Positions 27,029-34,446 of a DNA stretch of 64,000 nucleotides are shown here, piece after piece. The stretch is from Oleiharenicola sp. GTDB lineage: Bacteria; Verrucomicrobiota; Verrucomicrobiia; Opitutales; Opitutaceae. The notes beneath the pieces were generated by a model that worked only from the letters and a program-made list of their open reading frames with translations, did no database searches and was not told the DNA's origin. The position numbers were made by a program, and so were the translations under genes. The stretch lies in the NCBI GenBank assembly GCA_025363455.1, contig JANYDW010000051.1, positions 1 through 64,000 on the forward strand, in the 5' to 3' direction. Position 1 is the stretch's first letter; every line of letters starts with the position of its first letter.

Positions 27029-28645
27029 ATGGTGACTGGCATGTCTTTCCGTCTCCGCCCCAAGTTCACCGGACTCTTTCACGACGAAGTCGCGACCGAT
27101 TCCTTCTGGATTCGCGAGCAGGCTACCCTGACCCTGGCTTCCCTCACCGGGGCCCGCCGGGTGACCGTTATCGGCGAATTGCTGCCGGCCGATCCCGCCA
27201 ATCCGACCTCACAGGGAAACATCGGCCTGGTCGCGCTACTCAATGGAGCGGACGAGTTGAGGCGTCCAGGCCTGGTCACCGGACCTTTTCGAATCGAACT
27301 CCTCCTGCCGGCGGAGCCACCTGCGGGCGGTCATGTCCTCACCTTGCAGCTCATCGGCGTGAGCGTAAACAACCTGCTGGCTTGGCTGGGCCGCATCACG
27401 GGCCTGGGCTTCCTGCAACCCTGGCGGGCTCAGGCATACAAACACCGGCTCCGCATCCAGCGCATCGAGGTCGATGCGGAGATTCTCTTCGATTTCAGCA
27501 ACCGCACCGTACCGTGGAACCCCGGCTTCGCCCGGCGCACCCTGCAGCTCGGCCTCAATATCGCGGGTTTCTTCCGCGCCGACTTGGGCGTGGGCGAATC
27601 GGTTCGTTGCATGGCCCGCGCCGCCGATGCGGCCCGGATCAAGACCGCCTTGATCGAACTGAAGCTGCACTGCATCAACCCGCAGACCGATGACACCTTC
27701 GTGGCCCGGCTCCAATCCGACAACCCGTACCCGGTAAATGTCTTTCATCTCGATGCCCCGGTCTCCTCCGACATTGATCATCACCACGGCGCCGCCTTTC
27801 GCCTGGGCAAATACAACATCGGTTACTGGGCCTGGGAACTGCCGGAATTTCCCGACGCCTGGGTGCCCTTCTCCGACTATTTTGACGAGATCTGGACCCC
27901 ATCGCGTTTCACCACCGAGGCCATCGCGCAAAAGCTCGTCGTGCCGGTCCTCACGATGCCCCATGCCATTTCCTTCGCGCGACCCAGCGGCGACTTTCGG
28001 CAAAAATATGGACTGCCGAAGGACAAGTTTCTCTTCCTCTTCCTCTACGACCTCAACTCCTACTCGGAGCGAAAAAATCCGGCGGCGGTGATCGAGGCCT
28101 TCCAGCGCTCCGGCCTGGCCGGCCGTGGCGCCGCGCTCGTGATCAAGGTCCACAATGTTCCGCTTAATCCGGCCGACTTCGAACGCCTGCGCGAGGCGGC
28201 GGCCGCCCTCCCCGGCACCACGATCATCACCCAGACCCTCACCCGCACCGAGATCTACGAACTGGAGTCGGCCTGCGATTGCTTCGTCTCCCTGCACCGC
28301 TCGGAGGGTTTCGGCCTCGCACTGGCCGAATGCATGTATCTCGGCAAGCCGGTCATCGCGACGGACTGGTCCGGCACCACGGATTTCATCAACGCGAACA
28401 ACGCCTGCCCGGTCCGCGCCGGGCTGGTCACCCTCGACCGCAGCCACGGGCCCTACGCCAAGGGCCAGACCTGGGCCGCCCCGGACATCGAGCACGCCGC
28501 CTGGTGGATGCAGCAATTGCATGGCGACCCCGCCCTGGTCCGCAAGGTCGGCGCGGCGGCCCGGCTCAGCGTCGAAACCAATCTTTCGCCGGCGGTGATC
28601 GGGGCCCGCTATCGCCGCCGGCTTGAGGCCCTCGCCTCCTGGTAA
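27029..28645 (+). CDS. GT4 glycosyltransferase with an extra N-terminal domain
   Basis: 538 residues; ATG 27029 follows the previous TAA with no gap, and ATG 27041 is an alternative. Residues 1-160 form a beta-rich domain of unknown role. The GT-B part follows. NIGYWAWELPEFPD and FDEIWTPSRFTTEAI are typical of GT4 mannosyltransferases in O-antigen loci. FGLALAECMYLGKPVIATDW contains the E-x7-E motif that binds the donor diphosphate. It is coupled to the GT-C-like membrane gene upstream, so the two probably act on the same polymer. Confidence 0.85.
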   Translation: MVTGMSFRLRPKFTGLFHDEVATDSFWIREQATLTLASLTGARRVTVIGELLPADPANPTSQGNIGLVALLNGADELRRPGLVTGPFRIELLLPAEPPAGGHVLTLQLIGVSVNNLLAWLGRITGLGFLQPWRAQAYKHRLRIQRIEVDAEILFDFSNRTVPWNPGFARRTLQLGLNIAGFFRADLGVGESVRCMARAADAARIKTALIELKLHCINPQTDDTFVARLQSDNPYPVNVFHLDAPVSSDIDHHHGAAFRLGKYNIGYWAWELPEFPDAWVPFSDYFDEIWTPSRFTTEAIAQKLVVPVLTMPHAISFARPSGDFRQKYGLPKDKFLFLFLYDLNSYSERKNPAAVIEAFQRSGLAGRGAALVIKVHNVPLNPADFERLREAAAALPGTTIITQTLTRTEIYELESACDCFVSLHRSEGFGLALAECMYLGKPVIATDWSGTTDFINANNACPVRAGLVTLDRSHGPYAKGQTWAAPDIEHAAWWMQQLHGDPALVRKVGAAARLSVETNLSPAVIGARYRRRLEALASW

Positions 28646-28808
28646 CTTGGTCCGGTAATGGCGGCGATTAACTGCTTCGCTTTCGTCAGCTGACATTCTG
28701 CTGTCGCAAACGGCTGGATAAATCACTGTCGGCATCAGGCACATAACGGCATGACGCCTGTACAACGGGCGCTCATTCGGTTTGAATGTTTGCCAACGGG
28801 CCAACATG

Positions 28809-28828
28809 TGCGTTCGGCAACGAGCGCA
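28809..28828 (+). promoter_or_regulatory. Conserved 5-prime leader hairpin with GNRA loop, copy 1
   Basis: TGCGTTCG-GCAA-CGAGCGCA folds into an 8-bp stem with a GCAA tetraloop, followed by AGGTGAAACTAATACGTAGG up to the start codon. The same leader precedes the paralogue at 30680, with GAAA in the loop. Because both loops are GNRA and the stem is unchanged, an RNA element is likely. No known riboswitch class was recognised. Confidence 0.55.
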
Positions 28829-28858
28829 GGTGAAACTAATACGTAGGGAAGTATGTTT

Positions 28859-29500
28859 ATGAAAGCCCTGTTCAAACTTGTCGGTGTGGTAGGTTTCGCG
28901 TGCCTCAGTTGTGGCGCGCTTCGGGCGACGCAATATCTCGTCGCCATTCAGGCAGAAAACGGCCAGTATCTTTGTGCCGAAAACGGCGGCGGCAGCACTG
29001 TCGTAGCCAACCGCAATAATGTCGGCAGTTGGGAAACCTTCGTCATCGACGATTCCGTCGGGAGCGGAAACGGATGGTATCTTTCGATCAAGAGTACGGA
29101 GAACCCAAAGTTCCTCTGCTGGAACAATCAGCAGTCAACAATAACTCCGTACAGCACTTTTGTCTACACCAGCAACCCTAGCTTAGTGATCAATCGGGAC
29201 TATGTTGGTTCGTGGGAAACCTTTGGCTTTGTGGATCCTTGGGGCGCTGGGGCGTCCGCGATCCTGGGAAATGGCTGGGTCAACACCAAAATCCTGACGC
29301 GAACTGATATCTATAATCCCCATAGTCCATATCAATATCTTGGCTCATATCCTGGAACCTATTTGCGGGCCGCCAATGGAGGGGGAAGCTCGATGGATGG
29401 ATTCGGGGGTGATCAACCGAGCACCAATTTTATATCTTCTCAATTGCGTGGATGGACGGGAACCAGGTTTTATATCACCGTCCTGGCCGTTCTGCCTTAG
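28859..29500 (+). CDS. Secreted fascin-like beta-trefoil protein, paralogue 1
   Basis: 213 residues from ATG 28859. A nearby ATG at 28853 is possible, but 28859 matches the start shared with the paralogue. A signal peptide (KALFKLVGVVGFACLSCGAL) is followed by repeated trefoil units. GQYLCAENGGGSTVVANR with NVGSWETFVI, and a second unit with RDYVGSWETFGFVDPWGAG, match the fascin-like pattern of Gly-Gln-Tyr-x-x-Ala-Glu-Asn-Gly-Gly-Gly. Such domains bind sugars or proteins. Together with its twin at 30680 it sits inside the glycan locus, so it may be a surface-exposed glycan-binding protein. No catalytic residues are evident. Confidence 0.75.
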   Translation: MKALFKLVGVVGFACLSCGALRATQYLVAIQAENGQYLCAENGGGSTVVANRNNVGSWETFVIDDSVGSGNGWYLSIKSTENPKFLCWNNQQSTITPYSTFVYTSNPSLVINRDYVGSWETFGFVDPWGAGASAILGNGWVNTKILTRTDIYNPHSPYQYLGSYPGTYLRAANGGGSSMDGFGGDQPSTNFISSQLRGWTGTRFYITVLAVLP

Positions 29501-29519
29501 GCAACAAGGTCGTCTTTCG

Positions 29520-29553
29520 AAGACCCGGGGCATGGTACCGGGTCTTTCTTTCT
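29520..29553 (+). terminator. Rho-independent terminator after fascin-like gene 1
   Basis: AAGACCCGG at 29520-29528 pairs with CCGGGTCTT at 29538-29546, followed by a T-rich run. It lies 20 bp after the stop codon. Confidence 0.8.
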
Positions 29554-29653
29554 CTGCTCTCCATTTCGCCCCTGCTCCCACCCGAAAAGCGATCCATTCG
29601 TCACCGGCAGGTCATCCCGTCCAGCCGGCAATTTTGTATCTCCTTTAATTGCC

Positions 29654-30532
29654 ATGTCATCTCGCGTTCTCGTTCCCGTCCTGTGTCTCCTCTCCTTTGG
29701 GCTAGGTTTGGTTGCTTGGCGCCAGCATGCCGCCCGCCTTGAGCTGGAGGCCCAGCTTCGCGCGGCAGCCAAAACGGCGGAGGCAACCAAGCCCGTCTCA
29801 GCACCGGCCCCGACTCTGGTCGAGGCCAAACCCGCCGAGGTCCGGTCCGCCCCAGCTCCTGCGACGATGGATCGCGACATTGAAAGACACCGGGCCGAGA
29901 TTTCCGCGCGCAACGATACCCCGGAAGCCCAGCGCCTTATGGCGCTGCAGACGCGTTCGGCCCTGGACAGCAAGTACGCCTCCCTGTTCATGTACCTCGA
30001 TTTGCCGCCCGAAAAACTGCAGAAGCTGCAAGGCTTGCTGCAGGACCGGCAGAATATCTTTCGCGATGTCATCGCCGCGATGCGCACACAGGGACTCGCT
30101 CCCACGCCCGAAAATGGGCCCAAGATCCAAGCCTTGGTCAACAACGCGGCCACGGAAATCGAGGCCCAGATCAGCTTCGCCCTCGGCGAAGCCGACTACG
30201 CCAAGTATCAGAAATTCCAGTCGTCTCCGATGCCACGGGTCACCGTCGAACGCGTCCAGCAGCGCTTGAGCTATACCACCGAACCCCTCTCCGCCCCGCA
30301 GTACGCCCGGCTGATGGATGTCCTCATGCCTGACAGCCAGGCAGCCGGCGGGACCGTGGCTTCAGGCGGCCCAAAACCGCCATCTCCCAGTGGCGCCAGT
30401 GCTCCACCCCTCATCACGCCAGCGATCATCGACCAGGCTCGCGTCTTTCTCTCACCCGGCCAGTTGACCGCCTTGCAAAGCATCCAACAGGAGCAGGAGG
30501 CCAGCGCGGAGCTGTCCCGCCGGGTGAATTGA
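29654..30532 (+). CDS. Membrane-anchored protein of unknown function
   Basis: 292 residues. A single N-terminal helix (VLVPVLCLLSFGLGLVAW) anchors it, followed by an Ala/Pro-rich stretch (about 35-75) and a mostly helical, charged region (80-210) with LMALQTRSALDSKYASLFMY and PPEKLQKLQGLLQDRQNIF. A Pro/Ser/Gly-rich linker near 240-255 and a last short helix end it. No domain was recognised. It lies between the two fascin-like paralogues with its own terminators around it, so a link to them is possible but unproven. Confidence 0.65.
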   Translation: MSSRVLVPVLCLLSFGLGLVAWRQHAARLELEAQLRAAAKTAEATKPVSAPAPTLVEAKPAEVRSAPAPATMDRDIERHRAEISARNDTPEAQRLMALQTRSALDSKYASLFMYLDLPPEKLQKLQGLLQDRQNIFRDVIAAMRTQGLAPTPENGPKIQALVNNAATEIEAQISFALGEADYAKYQKFQSSPMPRVTVERVQQRLSYTTEPLSAPQYARLMDVLMPDSQAAGGTVASGGPKPPSPSGASAPPLITPAIIDQARVFLSPGQLTALQSIQQEQEASAELSRRVN

Positions 30533-30628
30533 CTCCACGTGGATAAAGTGACTTTCCGATTAAGCCACGCTTCCACCTTTACAGGGAGAGACCGCTCTGT
30601 TTTGAACGACGCGCAACAGGCCGACATG

Positions 30629-30648
30629 TGCGTTCGGAAACGAGCGCA
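30629..30648 (+). promoter_or_regulatory. Conserved 5-prime leader hairpin with GNRA loop, copy 2
   Basis: TGCGTTCG-GAAA-CGAGCGCA, the same stem as at 28809-28828 with a GAAA loop, then AGGTGAAACTAAAACGTCTA up to the start. The leader is more alike than the spacer DNA further upstream, so it seems to be kept for function or copied with the gene. Confidence 0.55.
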
Positions 30649-30679
30649 GGTGAAACTAAAACGTCTAGGAAGTACGTTC

Positions 30680-31330
30680 ATGAAAGCCCTCTTCAAACTT
30701 GTCGGTGTTATCGGTCTCGCGTGCGTCAGTTGTGGCGCGCTTCAGGCGACGCAATATCTCGTCACGATCCAGGCGGAAAACGGCCAGTATCTCTGTGCCG
30801 AAAACGGCGGCGGCAGTACTCTGGTGGCCAATCGCAATTATGCCGGCAGTTGGGAAACCTTCGTGATCGATGATTCGCTCGTCTACAATGACGGCTGGTC
30901 CATCTCGATCAAAAGCACGGAGAACCCGAAGTTCCTGTGTTGGAATAATCAGGCGGCCGCTCGTGTTTTATTTGCCAGCTACGGTTGGCAGACCGCCTAC
31001 AGCTCGAACGCTTCGTTGGTAGTCAACCGTGACTATGCCGGTTCATGGGAAACCTTCAGATTTGTGGACCCTTGGGGCGCGGGCTCATCCCGGCCGCTGG
31101 ACTCCGGTTCGATCTACGCCAAGGTTTTGACGAGGGCTGATATCACCTACTACACCGCCAATTACCCGCCCGCCGGCCCGTATTCGCTGGACGGCACTTA
31201 CCTCCGGGCCGCAAACGGCGGCGGCGGAAGCATGGACGGACGGGGCGGAGATTTTTCCAGCACGAATTTTACTGGCGTGTACGGCTGGACCGGCACCCGC
31301 TTCACGATCACGGTGCTGGCGGTCCTTTAG
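30680..31330 (+). CDS. Secreted fascin-like beta-trefoil protein, paralogue 2
   Basis: 216 residues from ATG 30680; the frame is open to 30539 but that part is the conserved leader. The signal peptide is nearly the same as in paralogue 1. The trefoil units GQYLCAENGGGSTLVANR, YAGSWETFVIDD and RDYAGSWETFRFVDPWGAG align along the whole length, with most changes in loops near residues 100 and 165-180. This is a recent duplication including the 5-prime leader. It is followed by its own terminator. Confidence 0.75.
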   Translation: MKALFKLVGVIGLACVSCGALQATQYLVTIQAENGQYLCAENGGGSTLVANRNYAGSWETFVIDDSLVYNDGWSISIKSTENPKFLCWNNQAAARVLFASYGWQTAYSSNASLVVNRDYAGSWETFRFVDPWGAGSSRPLDSGSIYAKVLTRADITYYTANYPPAGPYSLDGTYLRAANGGGGSMDGRGGDFSSTNFTGVYGWTGTRFTITVLAVL

Positions 31331-31362
31331 CATCAACCAACAGCCTCAGATCTCCGCTATCC

Positions 31363-31400
31363 AACCCCCGGGATCACGCCCCGGGGGGTTTCTTTTTCTT
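31363..31400 (+). terminator. Rho-independent terminator after fascin-like gene 2
   Basis: AACCCCCGGG at 31363-31372 pairs with CCCGGGGGGTT at 31380-31390, then TTCTTTTTCTT. It lies about 35 bp past the stop codon. Confidence 0.8.
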
Positions 31401-31437
31401 GGACTGTTTCCCGTCTCTCGGTTTCGCTCTCCCCTTC

Positions 31438-32127
31438 ATGTCGAACACCCCGCAGGAACTCTCCCTGATTTACCACCGGCGCTTCGCCCGCACGATGCAG
31501 TACCGGAACCAGGTGTGGCGGGTTATCACCCGGGAGTTTCTCCAGGGCTGGGTTCCGCGGGACAGCACGGTTTTGGACCTGGGCTGTGGCTACGGCGAGT
31601 TCATCAACAATGTGGAGGCCGGCAAAAAGATCGGCATGGACCTGAATCCCGACGTCGGCCGGCAACTGGCCGCGGACGTCCAGTTTATCCACCAGGATTG
31701 TTCCAACTCCTGGCCGGTGGCCGAGAGCAGCCTGGACGTGATCTTCACCAGCAATTTTTTCGAGCATTTGCCCACCAAGGAGAAGCTCAGCCACACCCTG
31801 GCCCACGCCCTGAAGGCTCTCAAACCGGGTGGGCGGTTGATCGCAATCGGACCCAACATCAAATACCTTCACGGCGAGTATTGGGATTTCTACGATCACC
31901 ATGTCTATCTCACCGAGGCCTCCCTCGGCGAGGCGATGGAAATCACCGGGTATCAGCTCGAGTTAGTGAAACCCCGCTTCCTACCTTTCACAATGATCAA
32001 GGCCCCGGAGTATCCGATGTTTTTTGTCCGCCTCTATCTCATGTCTCCCTGGTTCTGGAAGATTCGCGGCCGGCAGTTCCTCCTGGTGGCCCGCAAGCCG
32101 GAAGGGAAATCGACCCTGCCTCGATGA
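31438..32127 (+). CDS. SAM-dependent methyltransferase, class I
   Basis: 229 residues from ATG 31438. Motif I is VLDLGCGYGEFINNV near residue 48, motif II ends in KIGMDLNPD, and TSNFFEHLPTKEKL with LKPGGRLIAIGPN are the post-motif regions of Methyltransf_11 proteins. FYDHHVYLTEASLGEAMEI is typical of polysaccharide-linked members. The target is unknown. Two tandem membrane proteins lie downstream in the same direction. Confidence 0.8.
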   Translation: MSNTPQELSLIYHRRFARTMQYRNQVWRVITREFLQGWVPRDSTVLDLGCGYGEFINNVEAGKKIGMDLNPDVGRQLAADVQFIHQDCSNSWPVAESSLDVIFTSNFFEHLPTKEKLSHTLAHALKALKPGGRLIAIGPNIKYLHGEYWDFYDHHVYLTEASLGEAMEITGYQLELVKPRFLPFTMIKAPEYPMFFVRLYLMSPWFWKIRGRQFLLVARKPEGKSTLPR

Positions 32128-32238
32128 AACCCGGGCTGGCCGGTGCCCACCACCCGGAAATGCGGGTTGCAGGGGGTGGTTTTGCGTGCATCACTCTGCA
32201 TCCATGAAGGTTTCGTTCGTTGCCTCGTTTTCAGCTGA

Positions 32239-34446
32239 ATGAACCAGCTCGAAGGGCTCCTGCTGCTCCTTTTTTTTCCCCTGGGTTTCCTGCTCAGCGG
32301 CTACTGGCTGGCAGCCGAGCTGACCAACGCCACCCCGGCGGAACGACTGGCCGTATCCCTGCTGGCCGGTCTCGCGTCCCTGTTGCTGGTGGTGGCGGCG
32401 GTGAACTTCTTCGTTCCTTTGGCCCTGCCTTGGGCCGGCCTGGGCTTGCTGCCGATGGCCGTCACCCTCGCCGGTGGCCGCAACCGCCGCTCCCTGCTGG
32501 CTGATCTGGCGATCTTCGGGCGGGATCGCGAGTCCCGCATGGTTGGACTGCTGCTGGGTTTGTTTTTATCCCTGCTCCTTTGGCCGATGATCGCCGATGG
32601 CCACCGCATATTCTACGACGGCTCGGCCAATCACGACAGCTTCTTCTGGGTGGCGGCGGCCGAATACCTGAAGCGGCACAATTACTTGGAACCCGGCGGG
32701 CTCAACGCGACCCAGCCGTTGTTCAATGCCGCCGGGGCCATCGCCGGAATAAAGCCAGCTTGGGGACGGATGGGGGCGGAGGGCCTGCTCGCGCTTGCAT
32801 CCACCCTGGTCGGCGCCTCGCCGCTCAAGATCTACCTCTATGGCACCGCCGCCCTTTTCCTGCCCTGGGTGGCGGCGGTGTTCCTGACCACCAAAACCTT
32901 TTTCAACCGCCAGCCGACGCCCATTGCGCTGGTGGGCATGGCGGTGTTCCAGCCGATTTTCATCTTCTATTTTTCCAACGCCAACCTCGCGAACCTGCTC
33001 GGCACGCTCACCGGCGCGACCGCGGTCCTCGCCCTGGAACAAGCGCTGCGCACGCCAGCCGTCCAAGCCCGTGCCGCCATGGCATGGATGCTGTTGCTCA
33101 CCCTGAGCGTACACGGTCTCTTCTGCTCGTATCCCGAGATGGTTCCGTTTGTGGCGCTGAGCTGCGGGTTTCTCTGGCTGCGGGGCTGGTTTGGCGGCGA
33201 AACCCGCGCCGGCTGGAAACGCTGCCTGGCGGTCGGGGCCGGAGCGATGGCCGGTCTGCTGGTCAACCCGGCCACCACGATTCGTGCCTGCTACGGTTTC
33301 ATGGCGGTCCTCGGCCTCGCCCGCGCCAATCAATTTTATGCGAACGTCTTCGCCCCTCTTTCTGCGGGCGAGTATTTGCCGGGGCTTGCCTCGCTCGCGA
33401 TTCCCTCAGCCAGGCTCTTGGGCGACTGGCTGGGCGGGCTGCTCAGCTTGGTGCTGCTGGCCTGCTTGGGGTTGGCTTTCTGGCGGTCCCGGGATCGCTT
33501 TGGCGCACTGGCCATTTTTGCCGGCAGCGGCGCGATGCTCGCTTACACCATCGCCACCGATTTTGCCTATGGGTGGCAAAAAACCATCCAGTTCAGCGGC
33601 ATCTTCGTCGCCACCGTCGTCCCGGTCGCGGTGTTGGACGCCCTCGCGCGGGAACGGCAGCTGACGGACTTCCGCCGCTGGCTGGCGTGGGCCGGCACGG
33701 CGGCCATCGCTCTCTTCATGGGCGTGGCCACGGTGCAGAGCTGCCTGGACATCTACAAGTGGAGCAACCGCAAGGTGATCTCCGCGGACTGGTTTGCCCT
33801 GCGCGACCAATCCCGCACCACCCTGCGCCAGGCCCCGGTGTTGGTCGACACGGGCACCTTCCGGTGGGCTTTTTTTCATAGCATGTGGTCGGCCTATTTC
33901 CTCCCTGACAGCCACATTTATTTTGCGGCCCCCGGCGAGCTGAGTGGCGGTTATCTTCGGGACAGCGTGGTCAACGAGCAGAATCACGTGATACCCCGCC
34001 CCGCGGCAGTCCTGGTCGGTCACGACTGGGCCGACACCTTCGACGCCAACTCCCCCCGCCTCTACACCGGCCGCGAATACACCCTGCTGCAGAAAAACAA
34101 CCGGGTGTTCAAGCTGAGCGGAGGATATCCACTCACCGGTGTGCCCGACTTTGTCAGTGTGGCGACGACGATGGAAATCCTGCCCCATTCCCCGTGCAAC
34201 CTGCTGCTCGAGCTCGCCCCGCGGTCAAAAGCCGGCTGGCCCGCCGGGGCCTGGCAGCTCACCCGCCACGCCGAGGGCGCGGAGGATTTCACCGAGACCG
34301 TTTCCGGGCCCTCGCCCTGGCATCTCGTTATTCCCCTGGTTGCGGCGCGCCGCAACCAGGTCACCATCACCCTGGCCGGCCACAATGGTCCGACCAGCAC
34401 CGTGTCCTTTGCCGTGCGCACCCTCCGCATCGAGGACAGCCCATGA
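32239..34446 (+). CDS. Large membrane protein, tandem paralogue 1
   Basis: 735 residues. The first two-thirds hold about 12 helices. The outer loop FYDGSANHDSFFWVAAAEYL has acidic residues in the position used by GT-C enzymes. The sequences YGWQKTIQFSGIFVA and AFFHSMWSAYFLPDS are kept in the next gene. The last 200 residues form a soluble beta-rich domain. The stop overlaps the start of the paralogue by ATGA. A GT-C-like transferase or flippase-linked role in glycan assembly is inferred from topology and context; no named family was recognised. Confidence 0.7.
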   Translation: MNQLEGLLLLLFFPLGFLLSGYWLAAELTNATPAERLAVSLLAGLASLLLVVAAVNFFVPLALPWAGLGLLPMAVTLAGGRNRRSLLADLAIFGRDRESRMVGLLLGLFLSLLLWPMIADGHRIFYDGSANHDSFFWVAAAEYLKRHNYLEPGGLNATQPLFNAAGAIAGIKPAWGRMGAEGLLALASTLVGASPLKIYLYGTAALFLPWVAAVFLTTKTFFNRQPTPIALVGMAVFQPIFIFYFSNANLANLLGTLTGATAVLALEQALRTPAVQARAAMAWMLLLTLSVHGLFCSYPEMVPFVALSCGFLWLRGWFGGETRAGWKRCLAVGAGAMAGLLVNPATTIRACYGFMAVLGLARANQFYANVFAPLSAGEYLPGLASLAIPSARLLGDWLGGLLSLVLLACLGLAFWRSRDRFGALAIFAGSGAMLAYTIATDFAYGWQKTIQFSGIFVATVVPVAVLDALARERQLTDFRRWLAWAGTAAIALFMGVATVQSCLDIYKWSNRKVISADWFALRDQSRTTLRQAPVLVDTGTFRWAFFHSMWSAYFLPDSHIYFAAPGELSGGYLRDSVVNEQNHVIPRPAAVLVGHDWADTFDANSPRLYTGREYTLLQKNNRVFKLSGGYPLTGVPDFVSVATTMEILPHSPCNLLLELAPRSKAGWPAGAWQLTRHAEGAEDFTETVSGPSPWHLVIPLVAARRNQVTITLAGHNGPTSTVSFAVRTLRIEDSP

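Noticed and set aside
27236-28933. A 565-codon open frame on the minus strand opposite the GT4 gene
   Set aside because: It is a shadow caused by high GC in the third codon position of the real plus-strand gene. Its composition is Gly/Arg/Asp/Glu/Val rich without any motif.
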